A stretch of DNA of 64,000 nt from Serpens gallinarum. Lineage in GTDB: Bacteria; Pseudomonadota; Gammaproteobacteria; Pseudomonadales; Pseudomonadaceae. Position 1 is the stretch's first letter. Each line of letters begins with the position of its first letter. Positions 47,679 to 57,055 of the stretch are shown here, one piece after another. The stretch covers positions 925,029 through 989,028 of the forward strand of contig NZ_JACSQG010000001.1 in NCBI RefSeq assembly GCF_014836765.1. Reading direction: 5' to 3'. Position numbers and translations under genes: made by a program. The notes beneath the pieces are model-generated. The model saw only the letters and a program-made list of their open reading frames with translations. It was not told the DNA's origin and searched no databases.

Positions 47679-49541
47679 ATGCTGAACAAATATCCCCTGT
47701 GGAAATACTTGCTGATTCTTGCGGTACTGGCCCTGGGGCTGGTGTATTCCGCTCCTAACCTGTATCCCGATGATCCGTCGATTCAGATTACCGGTGCCAG
47801 TACGGCACTGAGGATTGATGAGGCGGTTCTCGATAAAACCAGCCGGGCTCTGACCGCGGCGGGCATTCCCGTCAAGGCGGCAGAAGTCAGTGAGCGTGGC
47901 GGCCTGTTGCGACTGACTGGGCTGGGCGATCAGCTGCCGGCCAAGGATGTGGTGCGCAAAGCCCTTGGTGATGAATATGTGGTCGCCCTGAATTTGGCGC
48001 CGACCACTCCGCCGTGGCTGCGCAGTCTGGGCGCTAGCCCAATGAAGCTGGGACTGGACCTGTCTGGAGGTGTGCACTTTCTACTGGAAGTGGACATGGA
48101 CAAGGCTGTGGATGCCCGGTTGAAAGTGTACGAAGGCGAAGTGAAAAGTCTGCTGCGCAAGGAGCGCATGCGCTACCGTTCGCTGGCCGGGGGCGAGAAT
48201 GCCTTCCAGCTCGGCTTCTCCGATGCGGAGGCCCTGGCCAAGGCACAAAGCCTGATTCGCAAGAGTTTCACTGATTTCGAAATGACCACCAGCGTGCGCA
48301 ATCAGCTGCAGGTGCTTAACCTGGCGTTGTCGCCGGCCAAGCTGGCGGAAATTCGCGAGTATTCGATCAAGCAGAACCTGACCACGGTGCGTAACCGCGT
48401 CAACGAGTTGGGTGTTGCCGAGCCGCTGGTGCAGCGTCAGGGTGCCAACCGTATTGTGGTTGAACTGCCAGGTGTGCAGGACACCGCAGAAGCGAAGCGT
48501 ATCCTGGGGAAAACGGCCAGCCTCGAATTCCGTCTGGCGGCTGACCTGGAAACGCCGCGTTCCGCCACGGAGAACTTCGAGTTCCGCGAGGCGGGGCGTG
48601 CGCCTGTGGCGCTGGAGCGCAGCGTGATCATTACCGGTGATCAGGTAACTGACGCTTCGGCAAGCTACGATGAAAATGGTCGTCCGCAAGTCAACATCCG
48701 TCTCGACGGACATGGCGGCGAGCTGATGAATCGCGCTACCCGCAACAGCGTTGGACGCAGCATGGCGGTGATCTTCATCGAGCAGAAGCCGGTGACGCGC
48801 TACGTCAAGCAAACGGTCGACGGTGTTGAGCAGGAGGTTGCTGTTCAGTCGTTCAAGGAAGAGAAGCAAATCATTTCACTGGCCACTATCCAGTCGACCC
48901 TGGGCAGCCAGTTCCGCATTACCGGCCTGAATGGCCAGGGCGAATCGTCCGAGCTGGCATTGCTGCTGCGTGCCGGTGGCCTGGCAGCACCGATGTACTT
49001 TGCGGAAGAGCGCACCATCGGCCCAAGCCTGGGTGCGGAAAACATCACCAAGGGCATCGAGTCCACCTGGTGGGCGCTGGTCTTCGTCTCGTTATTCGTC
49101 ATCGCCATCTACAAGTTCTTCGGCGTTCTGGCGACCATCGCCTTGGCGTTCAACCTGGTGCTGTTGATGGGTCTGATGTCGGTGATCGGTGCCACGTTGA
49201 CCCTGCCAGGCATCGCCGGCATTGTGCTGACCCTGGGCATGGCGGTGGACGCCAACGTACTGATCTACTCGCGTATTCGCGAAGAGCTGAAGAGTGGCCT
49301 GTCAGTGCAGCGGGCCATACACGAAGGTTTTGACCGTGCCTACACGGCGATCATCGACAGTAACCTGACGACTCTGCTGGTAGGTGGCATTCTCTTCGCC
49401 TTGGGTACCGGGCCGATCAAGGGCTTCGCTGTCACCTTGTCGCTGGGCATTCTCACCTCGATGTTCACTGCGATCCTGTTTACCCGTGCTCAGGTCAACC
49501 TGATCTTCGGTGGTCGCAACGTCAAGAAACTGTGGATCTGA
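47679..49541 (+). CDS. secD: Protein translocase subunit SecD
   Basis: Proton-driven accessory subunit of Sec export, 620 residues. One N-terminal helix (YLLILAVLALGLVYSAP), a large periplasmic part starting GLDLSGGVHFLLEVDMD, and five C-terminal helices with the family segments EERTIGPSLGAENI, GMAVDANVLIYSRIREEL and IHEGFDRAYTAIIDSNLTTLLVG. It pulls exported chains on the periplasmic side together with SecF. secF starts nine bases after the stop. Confidence 0.96.
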   Translation: MLNKYPLWKYLLILAVLALGLVYSAPNLYPDDPSIQITGASTALRIDEAVLDKTSRALTAAGIPVKAAEVSERGGLLRLTGLGDQLPAKDVVRKALGDEYVVALNLAPTTPPWLRSLGASPMKLGLDLSGGVHFLLEVDMDKAVDARLKVYEGEVKSLLRKERMRYRSLAGGENAFQLGFSDAEALAKAQSLIRKSFTDFEMTTSVRNQLQVLNLALSPAKLAEIREYSIKQNLTTVRNRVNELGVAEPLVQRQGANRIVVELPGVQDTAEAKRILGKTASLEFRLAADLETPRSATENFEFREAGRAPVALERSVIITGDQVTDASASYDENGRPQVNIRLDGHGGELMNRATRNSVGRSMAVIFIEQKPVTRYVKQTVDGVEQEVAVQSFKEEKQIISLATIQSTLGSQFRITGLNGQGESSELALLLRAGGLAAPMYFAEERTIGPSLGAENITKGIESTWWALVFVSLFVIAIYKFFGVLATIALAFNLVLLMGLMSVIGATLTLPGIAGIVLTLGMAVDANVLIYSRIREELKSGLSVQRAIHEGFDRAYTAIIDSNLTTLLVGGILFALGTGPIKGFAVTLSLGILTSMFTAILFTRAQVNLIFGGRNVKKLWI

Positions 49542-49550
49542 GGAATGGCC

Positions 49551-50465
49551 ATGATCAAGAAAACCATACCGTTCATGGCGATCCGCAATATTGCGTTCGC
49601 CATTACCCTGGTATTGACCGTCATCGGTCTCGTGGCGCTGGTTGGCAAGGGCCTGAATTTCGGCCTGGATTTCACGGGCGGCACACTGATCGAGTTGCAG
49701 TATGAAGAAGCAGCGGATCTGGAGCTGATCAAGCGTGAGCTGAATCAGGCCGGTTATACCGATGCGGTGGTGCAAAGCTTCGGTGCTGTCACCGATGTGC
49801 TGGTGCGCATGGCCGGAGATGATCCGCAACTGGGTGCGCAGGTGGCTGAGGCGCTGCGCAAGATCGATCCGGATGCTCGCTTCCAGGTCAAGCGCGTCGA
49901 GTTCGTCGGTCCGCAAGTGGGTGAGGAGTTGCGCGATCAGGGTGGCCTGGCGATGCTCCTGGCTCTGGGCGGCATCCTCCTGTATCTGGCTTTTCGCTTC
50001 CAGTGGAAGTTCGGTGTAGGTGCGATCGCTTCCCTGGCTCACGACACCATCCTGACTCTGGGTATCCTGGCGTTTTTCGAGATCCCCTTCGACCTCACCG
50101 TTCTGGCTGCGGTGCTGGCAATGATCGGTTACTCGCTGAACGACACCATTATCATTTATGACCGTATCCGCGAAAACTTCCGGGTGCTGCGAAAGGCCAG
50201 CCTGGTTGAGAACATTGATACCTCGGTAACCCAGACACTGCTGCGTACCATGGCAACCTCGTTCTCTACAGCTCTGGCGCTAATTGCGCTCTTGATGTTC
50301 GGTGGTGATGTGCTGGCCGGGTTTGCGTTGGCACTGCTGATCGGTGTGGTCGTGGGGACCTACTCCTCGGTCTACATCGGCGCTACGGTGCTGGTCTGGC
50401 TGAAGCTGACAACCGAAGATTTGATTCCGCCGGTGAGCGAAGAAGTGGTCGACGAATTACCCTAG
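49551..50465 (+). CDS. secF: Protein translocase subunit SecF
   Basis: Partner of SecD, 304 residues with six helices. Signature segments: GLDFTGGTLIEL near the N-terminus, LIMFGGD-type motif ALIALLMFGGDVLAGF, and GYSLNDTIIIYDRIREN with the conserved Asp. ATG 49551 has AGGA at good spacing, whereas ATG 49545 would leave no space, so 49551 is chosen. A terminator follows 15 bases after the stop. Confidence 0.95.
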   Translation: MIKKTIPFMAIRNIAFAITLVLTVIGLVALVGKGLNFGLDFTGGTLIELQYEEAADLELIKRELNQAGYTDAVVQSFGAVTDVLVRMAGDDPQLGAQVAEALRKIDPDARFQVKRVEFVGPQVGEELRDQGGLAMLLALGGILLYLAFRFQWKFGVGAIASLAHDTILTLGILAFFEIPFDLTVLAAVLAMIGYSLNDTIIIYDRIRENFRVLRKASLVENIDTSVTQTLLRTMATSFSTALALIALLMFGGDVLAGFALALLIGVVVGTYSSVYIGATVLVWLKLTTEDLIPPVSEEVVDELP

Positions 50466-50480
50466 GCTTTACTGTCCAGA

Positions 50481-50508
50481 AACGCCGCGCTAGCGGCGTT
50501 TTTTTTGA
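50481..50508 (+). terminator. Intrinsic terminator after secDF
   Basis: Stem AACGCCGC / GCGGCGTT with a GCTA-type loop and eight T: a textbook Rho-independent end for the yajC-secDF unit. Confidence 0.92.
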
Positions 50509-50693
50509 GCCAAAAAATCTGGCACGCGACGTTAGGTCTGTCTCATGCTTCTCGAGAGCGCTATTAAAGATAAAGAGCGGCGTTCATCGGTTTTGCTCTT
50601 CAGAAACCCGTGATAGCGAACACAACATCAAATCGTCTGTCTCAGGCCAGGTATTTAGGGAGTAGTCCCTGCCCAAGGTATTTTGGAGAGCAA

Positions 50694-51233
50694 ATGAACA
50701 AGTCAATGGTAGTGGGCGTAGTGCTGGGTGCGGTGGTGGTCACCGCCGGTGGTGCCGTGGCAACGTACAACATGATGGGCGACAAGGGGCCACAATTTGC
50801 ACGGGTTACGGATGTTACGCCAATCAAGGAAACCATTCGCACGCCGCGTCAGGTCTGTAAGGATGTGGCGATTACGCATCAGAAGCCGGTGCAGGATCAG
50901 CATCAGGTCGCCGGTACGGCGCTGGGGGCAGTGGTTGGCGGTCTGATAGGCAATCAGGTGGGGGGCGGCAGTGGCAAGAAGATCGCCACCGTGGCGGGTG
51001 CGGTTGGCGGTGGCTATGCCGGCAACAAGGTGCAAGAACGTATGCAGGCCAATGATACCTATACCACCACGGAAACCCGCTGCAATACCGTGACGGATAC
51101 CCGTGAGAAGGTCGTCGGGTATACGGTCAAGTACGAGTTGGAAGGGCGGGTTGGCCAAGTGCGTATGGATCGTGATCCGGGTCAGCAGATTCCGGTGCGC
51201 GATGGCCAGTTGGTGCTGGCGGAACAGCAGTAA
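50694..51233 (+). CDS. Glycine-zipper 2TM domain envelope protein
   Basis: A 179-residue envelope protein. A short N-terminal hydrophobic segment (VVGVVLGAVVVTAGGAVATY) acts as signal or anchor. The middle holds a glycine zipper, GTALGAVVGGLIGNQVGGGSGKKIATVAGAVGGGYAGNKVQE, with Gly spaced every three to four residues. The remainder (TETRCNTVTDTREKVVGYTVKYELEGRVGQV) is beta-like. Related proteins (SlyB/Rickettsia 17-kDa type) associate with the outer membrane; this one has no lipobox. GGAG precedes ATG 50694. It ends just before a bidirectional terminator. Confidence 0.83.
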   Translation: MNKSMVVGVVLGAVVVTAGGAVATYNMMGDKGPQFARVTDVTPIKETIRTPRQVCKDVAITHQKPVQDQHQVAGTALGAVVGGLIGNQVGGGSGKKIATVAGAVGGGYAGNKVQERMQANDTYTTTETRCNTVTDTREKVVGYTVKYELEGRVGQVRMDRDPGQQIPVRDGQLVLAEQQ

Positions 51234-51271
51234 GCCTGGCTGAGCATGCCGCAAGTGCGACAGGCTCCACG

Positions 51272-51305
51272 CATGAAAAAAGCGCCCTGGGGCGCTTTTT
51301 TCATG
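51272..51305. terminator. Bidirectional terminator between the glycine-zipper gene and suhB
   Basis: CATGAAAAAAGCGCC and its exact complement around a four-base CTGG loop, with A and T runs on both sides. It serves the two convergent genes. Confidence 0.9.
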
Positions 51306-51323
51306 TCTTTTGCGGTGGCCCGC

Positions 51324-52139
51324 TTATCGCTTCAGAGCGGTCGACAGATGCGGTTGGATGGCGGTCAATACCGCCTTGAAGCACTTGGTGTTCCCAGCAA
51401 CGATATGGCCTTTCTCGAGGAAGGCGTGGCCGCCATTGAAGTCGCTGACCAGGCCACCCGCTTCTTGGATCAGAAGGGCGCCCGCGGCCATGTCCCACTC
51501 GGACAAGCCGAATTCCCAGAAGGCGTCGTAACGGCCAGCTGCCACATAGGCCAGGTCGAGACTGGCCGAGCCTGCGCGGCGGATACCGGCGGTTTGGCCC
51601 ACCAGGCTGCGGAACATGCCCAGGTAGCTGTCTAAATGGTCCAGCTGACTGTCGCGGAATGGGAAGCCGGTGCCCAGCAGGGCGCCTTCCAGGCTGCGGC
51701 GCGGGCTGACCCGCAGGCGACGACCGTTGAGCGCAGCGCCGCGGCCACGGCTGGCGGTAAACTCTTCTTGGCGAACCGGATCGAGGACCACGGCGTGTTC
51801 CAGACGGCCCTTGTATTTGCAGGCAATGCTGACCGCAAAGTGGGGTACGCCGCGCAGAAAGTTGGTGGTCCCATCCAGAGGATCGATAACCCAGAGATAG
51901 TCGCTACCCTCGCCGCTGCCGGGAGTCAGGCCGCTTTCCTCGCCCATGAAGCCGTGATTTGGATAAGCCTTGCGCAGGGCATTGATGATGCATTGTTCTG
52001 CGGCAAGATCGACTTCGCTAACATAATCCTTGGCATCTTTCTCGTTTACCGAGATGGCATCCAGGCGTTCGATAGAGCGGAAAATCAGTTCACCGGCGCT
52101 GCGCGCAGCGCGCAGCGCGATATTCAGCATGGGCTGCAT
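51324..52139 (-). CDS. suhB: Inositol monophosphatase family protein SuhB
   Basis: Magnesium-dependent inositol-1-monophosphatase that also acts in rRNA transcription antitermination. Metal ligands are in GEESG, DPLDGTTN and the late SEWDMAAGALLIQEAGG. ATG 52139 (MQPMLNIALRAARSAGE) gives 271 residues; a GTG four codons upstream is possible. Divergent from trmJ, with ~145 bases between. Confidence 0.94.
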   Translation of the reverse strand: MQPMLNIALRAARSAGELIFRSIERLDAISVNEKDAKDYVSEVDLAAEQCIINALRKAYPNHGFMGEESGLTPGSGEGSDYLWVIDPLDGTTNFLRGVPHFAVSIACKYKGRLEHAVVLDPVRQEEFTASRGRGAALNGRRLRVSPRRSLEGALLGTGFPFRDSQLDHLDSYLGMFRSLVGQTAGIRRAGSASLDLAYVAAGRYDAFWEFGLSEWDMAAGALLIQEAGGLVSDFNGGHAFLEKGHIVAGNTKCFKAVLTAIQPHLSTALKR

Positions 52140-52285
52140 GGAGAGGGTCACCTGGGCTGGTAAAGAAAGCCGATTATTCTAGCAGAAAAGCAGTTTGGGT
52201 GTTGAAAACCTGCGTTCATCTTGCGTGCGTTCAGCAAGCTGCATCGTTTAAGATTCGTCCCCTTTGTATTCAGCGGGAGCAGGCA

Positions 52286-53059
52286 GTGCTAGAAAACATT
52301 CGCGTGGTGCTGGTCAATACCAGTCATCCAGGCAATATCGGTGGGGCTGCTCGCGCCATGAAGAATATGGGGCTGTCCCGTCTGGTGCTCGTCGATCCTG
52401 AAGAATTTCCCAGCGGTAAGGCCGTGGCGCGGGCCTCGGGGGCGACGGATATTCTCGACGGCGCTCAGGTCGTAGCCACGCTGGAAGAAGCACTGGTCGG
52501 TTGTAGCCTGGTGCTCGGCACTAGTGCGCGAGACCGGCGGATTCCCTGGCCGCTGCTTGATCCGCGCGAAAGCGGTACGGTTTGTGTGGAGCAAATACAG
52601 CTGGGTGGCGAGGTCGCGCTGGTATTTGGACGTGAGTACGCCGGGCTGACCAATGATGAGCTGCAGCGCTGTCAGTTTCATGTACATATTCCTTCCGATC
52701 CGGAGTTCAGCTCATTGAACCTGGCAGCTGCGGTGCAGGTGCTGACCTATGAGGTCCGTATGGCCTGGCTGGCGGCTCAGGGGCGTCCGAGCAAGGTGGA
52801 AAAGCTGGAAGTTACTGCCATGCATGACACTCAACCGGTGACCGCGGATGAGATGGAGCTGTACTACCGGCACTTGGAAGAGACTTTGGTGCAGATCGGT
52901 TTTCTTGACCCCGCCAAGCCGCGCCACCTGATGGCTCGCTTGCGGCGTCTGTACGGCCGCATCGCGGTCAGCAAGCTGGAAATGAATATTTTGCGCGGCA
53001 TTTTGACCGAAACTCAAAAGACCGCGCGAGGCGAGCCACACAAGCGGAGAGATCAGTGA
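52286..53059 (+). CDS. trmJ: tRNA (cytidine/uridine-2'-O-)-methyltransferase TrmJ
   Basis: SPOUT-fold methyltransferase that modifies the ribose of tRNA position 32. Motifs: [24 protein letters not shown] at the N-terminus, [16 protein letters not shown] (SAM knot) and [25 protein letters not shown] 52286 is taken as the start: it gives the family's N-terminus MLENIRVVL with GGGAG upstream, 257 residues. The stop overlaps the cysE start (TGATG). Confidence 0.93.
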   Translation: MLENIRVVLVNTSHPGNIGGAARAMKNMGLSRLVLVDPEEFPSGKAVARASGATDILDGAQVVATLEEALVGCSLVLGTSARDRRIPWPLLDPRESGTVCVEQIQLGGEVALVFGREYAGLTNDELQRCQFHVHIPSDPEFSSLNLAAAVQVLTYEVRMAWLAAQGRPSKVEKLEVTAMHDTQPVTADEMELYYRHLEETLVQIGFLDPAKPRHLMARLRRLYGRIAVSKLEMNILRGILTETQKTARGEPHKRRDQ

Positions 53060-53838
53060 TGTTCGCACGCATGCGAGAAGATATTCAAAGCGTATTTAGT
53101 CGCGACCCGGCAGCCCGTAATGCCTTCGAGATCGTCACCTGCTATCCGGGGCTGCATGCCATCTGGCTGCATCGGGTGGCCCATTGGTTGTGGGGGTATG
53201 ACTGGAAGTGGTGCGCGCGCATGGTCTCCAACTTCAATCGCTGGTTGACCGGGATCGAGATACATCCCGGGGCCAAGGTCGGCCGGCGTTTTTTTATTGA
53301 CCATGGCATGGGTATTGTTATCGGCGAGACGGCCGAGATTGGTGATGACGTAACGCTTTACCAGGGCGTGACCCTGGGAGGCACAAGTTGGAACAAGGGT
53401 AAGCGCCACCCAACATTGGAAGATGGTGTGGTGGTCGGTGCGGGTGCAAAGGTCCTGGGGCCGTTTACGGTTGGTGCCGGGGCCAAGATCGGCTCCAATG
53501 CGGTGGTGACCAAGCCGGTTCCGGCTGGTGCTACGGCGGTGGGTATTCCGGGTCGGGTGATCGTCAAGCCGAATGGTGAGCAAGAGGCCAAGCGCAAGGC
53601 AATGGCCGAGAAGTTCGGCTTCGATGCGTACGGTCTCGGTCAGGACATGCCCGATCCTGTGGCGCGCTCGATTGGCCAGCTGCTTGATCATTTACAAGTG
53701 GTTGATGCGCGGCTGGAAGGGATGTGCAAGGCATTGCAGGACCTGGGTAGCGATTACTGCGCGAAAGACATGCCAACACTGCGCGACGAGGATTTTGCCG
53801 CGGTCAAGGAGGCGGACGACGGTGAGGTTAGGTCTTAG
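53059..53838 (+). CDS. cysE: Serine O-acetyltransferase
   Basis: First step of cysteine synthesis: serine plus acetyl-CoA gives O-acetylserine. Left-handed beta-helix with hexapeptide repeats ([43 protein letters not shown], of which [12 protein letters not shown] is the catalytic region), then the loop [17 protein letters not shown]. Length 259 fits the shorter CysE form. It lies just before iscR; cysteine is the sulfur source for IscS, so the neighbourhood is functionally sensible. iscR has its own promoter. Confidence 0.95.
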   Translation: MFARMREDIQSVFSRDPAARNAFEIVTCYPGLHAIWLHRVAHWLWGYDWKWCARMVSNFNRWLTGIEIHPGAKVGRRFFIDHGMGIVIGETAEIGDDVTLYQGVTLGGTSWNKGKRHPTLEDGVVVGAGAKVLGPFTVGAGAKIGSNAVVTKPVPAGATAVGIPGRVIVKPNGEQEAKRKAMAEKFGFDAYGLGQDMPDPVARSIGQLLDHLQVVDARLEGMCKALQDLGSDYCAKDMPTLRDEDFAAVKEADDGEVRS

Positions 53839-53917
53839 GTTGGATGCCTGAGGGGGTGGCAGCCTGTTAACATGGCGACCGTTGCCGTAGGTAAACCCGA
53901 GTGTTTTGATTGGTCTT

Positions 53918-53950
53918 ATAGTTGACTCAATTACTCGGATATTGGATACT
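53918..53950 (+). promoter_or_regulatory. isc operon promoter with a type-1 IscR site
   Basis: ATAGTTGACTCAATTACTCG followed by GATAT (53918-53942) fits the IscR type-1 consensus (ATA..YYGACT...). TTGACT (53922-53927) and GATACT (53945-53950), 17 bases apart, form the promoter itself. IscR carrying a 2Fe-2S cluster would therefore cover the -35 region and repress its own operon, as in E. coli. Confidence 0.85.
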
Positions 53951-53983
53951 TGCGCCAAACCAGTGATCCTGCGGTGCTTCGTC

Positions 53984-54475
53984 ATGCGACTCACAACCAA
54001 AGGCCGTTATGCCGTCACAGCCATGCTTGACTTGGCTTTGCATGCCCAGCAAGGGCCGGTTTCGCTTGCGGATATTTCCGAGCGACAAGGCATCTCCCTG
54101 TCTTACCTGGAACAGCTGTTCGCCAAGCTGCGCCGCAACGAACTGGTAACCAGCGTGCGTGGCCCCGGCGGCGGCTACCACCTGGCTCGTGAAATGCGCG
54201 CCATTCAGGTTGCGCAGGTGATCGATGCGGTCAACGAATCTGTAGATGCCACCCGTTGCCAGGGGGTGGGGGATTGCCATGATGGCGGTACCTGCCTGAC
54301 GCACCACTTGTGGTGCGACCTGAGCGATCAGATCCATACCTTCCTCAGTGGCATAAGCCTGGCTGACTTGGTGAGCCGGCGCGAGGTGCAGGAAGTCGCC
54401 CGGCGCCAGGATAGGCTCCGCAGTCACGGCGGAACGCCGGAATTCGAAAAGATTAAAGCGTCCGCCATTCAATGA
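53984..54475 (+). CDS. iscR: Fe-S cluster assembly transcriptional regulator IscR
   Basis: Rrf2-family repressor, 163 residues. N-terminal winged helix [20 protein letters not shown], recognition region [30 protein letters not shown], and the cluster-binding cysteines in [18 protein letters not shown], with a His as fourth ligand. ATG 53984 gives the family N-terminus. First gene of the isc operon behind the IscR-regulated promoter. Confidence 0.96.
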   Translation: MRLTTKGRYAVTAMLDLALHAQQGPVSLADISERQGISLSYLEQLFAKLRRNELVTSVRGPGGGYHLAREMRAIQVAQVIDAVNESVDATRCQGVGDCHDGGTCLTHHLWCDLSDQIHTFLSGISLADLVSRREVQEVARRQDRLRSHGGTPEFEKIKASAIQ

Positions 54476-54505
54476 CGATGCGCGCTGCCTGATAGGAGAT
54501 ACTCG

Positions 54506-55720
54506 ATGAGATTGCCGATTTACCTCGATTATTCTGCCACGACCCCGGTGGATCCCCGTGTGGCGAAATTGATGTGCGACTGCCTGACCATGGAAGGCAA
54601 CTTCGGTAACCCGGCTTCGCGCTCCCACGTCTTTGGCTGGAAATCCGAAGAAGCCGTGGAAAACGCTCGCCGTCAGGTCGCCGACCTGGTCAATGCCGAT
54701 CCGCGCGAAATCGTCTGGACCTCCGGGGCCACCGAGTCGGACAACCTGGCCATCAAGGGTGTGGCGCACTTCTACGCCAGCAAGGGTAAGCACATCATTA
54801 CCTCGAAGATCGAGCACAAGGCAGTGCTGGACAGCACGCGCCAATTGGAGCGCGAAGGTTTTGAGGTCACGTACCTTGAGCCAGGTGAAGATGGCATCGT
54901 AACCCCGGCCATGGTTGAGGCCGCCCTGCGTGAAGACACCATTCTGGTCTCGATCATGCACGTCAATAACGAAATCGGTACCGTCAACGACATCGCCGCC
55001 ATTGGCGAGCTGACCCGTTCGCGTGGCGTGCTGTTCCACGTCGATGCCGCGCAATCCACCGGCAAGGTGGAGATCGACCTGGAAAAGATGAAGGTCGATC
55101 TGATGAGCTTCTCCGCCCACAAGACCTACGGCCCCAAAGGCATTGGTGCGCTGTACGTACGCCGTAAACCGCGCGTACGCCTGGAAGCGCAGATGCATGG
55201 CGGCGGTCACGAACGTGGCATGCGTTCCGGTACGCTGGCGACTCACCAGATCGTCGGCATGGGGGAGGCCTTCCGTATCGCCAAGGAAGACATGCAGCAA
55301 GACCGCGCTCACGTACTGGCGCTGCGCGAGCGTTTCATGCGGCAGGTCGAAGACATGGAAGAGCTTTATGTCAACGGCAGTATGACCCAGCGTGTGCCGC
55401 ACAACCTGAACCTGAGCTTCAACTACGTCGAAGGCGAGTCGCTGATCATGGCCCTCAAGGACCTGGCGGTGTCGTCCGGTTCGGCCTGTACCTCGGCTTC
55501 CCTGGAGCCGTCCTACGTGCTGCGTGCCCTGGGCCGTAACGATGAGCTGGCGCATAGCTCTATTCGCTTTACCTTTGGCCGCTTCACCACCGAAGAAGAT
55601 ATCGATTACGCCGCACAGAAGGTTCGCGAAGCGGTGGTCAAGCTGCGTGAATTGTCGCCGCTGTGGGATATGTACAAAGAGGGCGTCGACCTCAGTAAGG
55701 TTGAATGGCAAGCGCACTAA
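54506..55720 (+). CDS. iscS: Cysteine desulfurase IscS
   Basis: PLP enzyme that takes sulfur from cysteine for iron-sulfur clusters and tRNA thiolation. PLP lysine in [12 protein letters not shown], catalytic Cys loop in [21 protein letters not shown], start [17 protein letters not shown]. Length 404 is standard. AGGAG at good spacing before the ATG. It lies 30 bases after iscR. Confidence 0.97.
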   Translation: MRLPIYLDYSATTPVDPRVAKLMCDCLTMEGNFGNPASRSHVFGWKSEEAVENARRQVADLVNADPREIVWTSGATESDNLAIKGVAHFYASKGKHIITSKIEHKAVLDSTRQLEREGFEVTYLEPGEDGIVTPAMVEAALREDTILVSIMHVNNEIGTVNDIAAIGELTRSRGVLFHVDAAQSTGKVEIDLEKMKVDLMSFSAHKTYGPKGIGALYVRRKPRVRLEAQMHGGGHERGMRSGTLATHQIVGMGEAFRIAKEDMQQDRAHVLALRERFMRQVEDMEELYVNGSMTQRVPHNLNLSFNYVEGESLIMALKDLAVSSGSACTSASLEPSYVLRALGRNDELAHSSIRFTFGRFTTEEDIDYAAQKVREAVVKLRELSPLWDMYKEGVDLSKVEWQAH

Positions 55721-55765
55721 GACGCTATCCCAGACGCCCGCCCGTGAACAGAGAGGAATTGCACC

Positions 55766-56152
55766 ATGGCTTACAGTGAAAAGGTCATCGACCACTACGA
55801 AAACCCGCGCAACGTTGGCAAGTTTGATGCCGAAGATCCGAATATCGGCACCGGCATGGTCGGCGCTCCGGCCTGTGGTGACGTGATGCGCCTGCAGATC
55901 AAGGTCAACGACGCAGGCGTCATCGAAGACGCCAAGTTCAAGACCTACGGTTGCGGCTCGGCGATTGCCTCGAGCTCGCTGGCCACCGAGTGGATGAAGG
56001 GCAAAACCCTGGATGAAGCTGCTGCGCTGAAAAACACCATGATCGCTGAAGAGCTTGCCCTGCCGCCGGTGAAAATTCACTGCTCGGTACTCGCCGAGGA
56101 CGCCATCAAGGCGGCCGTGCGCGACTACAAGCACAAGAAGGGTCTGCTCTGA
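55766..56152 (+). CDS. iscU: Iron-sulfur cluster scaffold IscU
   Basis: Scaffold on which the cluster is built, 128 residues. The three ligand cysteines are in [18 protein letters not shown] and [11 protein letters not shown]. The HscA recognition motif LPPVK sits directly before the third Cys. GAGGA precedes the ATG. Confidence 0.97.
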   Translation: MAYSEKVIDHYENPRNVGKFDAEDPNIGTGMVGAPACGDVMRLQIKVNDAGVIEDAKFKTYGCGSAIASSSLATEWMKGKTLDEAAALKNTMIAEELALPPVKIHCSVLAEDAIKAAVRDYKHKKGLL

Positions 56153-56162
56153 GGAGGGCGTC

Positions 56163-56486
56163 ATGGCAATCAGCATGACTGAAGCGGCTGCACAACACGT
56201 GCGCCGCTCCCTGGAAGGTCGCGGCAAGGGCGAAGGTGTTCGTCTGGGCGTGCGTACCACTGGCTGTTCCGGTCTGGCCTATGTGCTGGAGTTTGTCGAC
56301 GAGCTGAAGCCTGAGGATCAAGTGTTCGAGAGCCATGGCGTCCGCGTCATCATTGACCCGAAGAGCCTGGTTTACCTCGATGGCACCGAGCTGGATTTCA
56401 CCCGCGAAGGGCTCAACGAGGGCTTCAAGTTCAACAACCCCAACGTGCGTGGCGAGTGTGGCTGCGGCGAGAGCTTCAATATCTGA
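56163..56486 (+). CDS. iscA: Iron-sulfur carrier IscA
   Basis: A-type carrier of 107 residues with the three family cysteines in TTGCSGLAY and GECGCGESF. It delivers clusters, chiefly 4Fe-4S, to target enzymes such as IspG, encoded at the end of this window. It lies 10 bases after iscU. Confidence 0.96.
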   Translation: MAISMTEAAAQHVRRSLEGRGKGEGVRLGVRTTGCSGLAYVLEFVDELKPEDQVFESHGVRVIIDPKSLVYLDGTELDFTREGLNEGFKFNNPNVRGECGCGESFNI

Positions 56487-56494
56487 GGTTGTTC

Positions 56495-57016
56495 GTGGTC
56501 AAGCCTTGTCACTTCGCCCTGTTCGATCTGCAGCCGGACTTTCGCATTGATCTTTCGGCGCTGGCTGTGCGTTATCGCGAGCTGGCCCGAAGCATGCACC
56601 CCGATCGCTTCGCCAATGCGACTGCCGCGGAGCAGCGCCAGGCGCTGGAGCGCTCGGCAAGCCTCAATGAAGCCTATCAGGTACTCAGGAGCGCGCCGCA
56701 ACGGGCGCGTTATCTCCTGGGTATCGGAGGTCATGAGCTTGCGCTGGAAGTGACGGTGCAAGACCCGGAGTTCCTCATGCAGCAGATTCAGTTGCGTGAG
56801 GAGTTGGAGGACTTGCAAGACAGCGCCGATCTGGGCGGTGTGGCGGCCTTCAAGAAACGCTTGAAAGCAGCCCAGGAACAGCTCGAAGACAGCTTTGCCA
56901 GCTGCTGGCGCGAGTCCGCCCAGCGCGAGCAGGCTGAGCGACTGGTGCGCCGCATGCAGTTTCTCGACAAGCTCACCCATGAGGTGCGTCAGCTCGAAGA
57001 GCGCCTCGACGATTAA
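56495..57016 (+). CDS. hscB: Co-chaperone HscB
   Basis: J-domain protein that brings IscU to HscA. The J domain ([14 protein letters not shown] ... [17 protein letters not shown]) carries the HPD motif, and the C-terminal part binds IscU. The start is taken as GTG 56495 ([13 protein letters not shown]), with GAGG six bases before it and eight bases after the iscA stop; 173 residues. An ATG farther up would overlap iscA. Confidence 0.93.
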   Translation: MVKPCHFALFDLQPDFRIDLSALAVRYRELARSMHPDRFANATAAEQRQALERSASLNEAYQVLRSAPQRARYLLGIGGHELALEVTVQDPEFLMQQIQLREELEDLQDSADLGGVAAFKKRLKAAQEQLEDSFASCWRESAQREQAERLVRRMQFLDKLTHEVRQLEERLDD

Positions 57017-57055
57017 TTCCCGCGCTGTGGCGCGGCATCCGACACGCAGGCAAGC

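Noticed and set aside
53927-56260. 777-codon minus-strand open frame opposite iscR, iscS and iscU
   Set aside because: It mirrors three certain genes; long antisense frames are expected in GC-rich DNA with G/C third positions. No family sequence or ribosome site.
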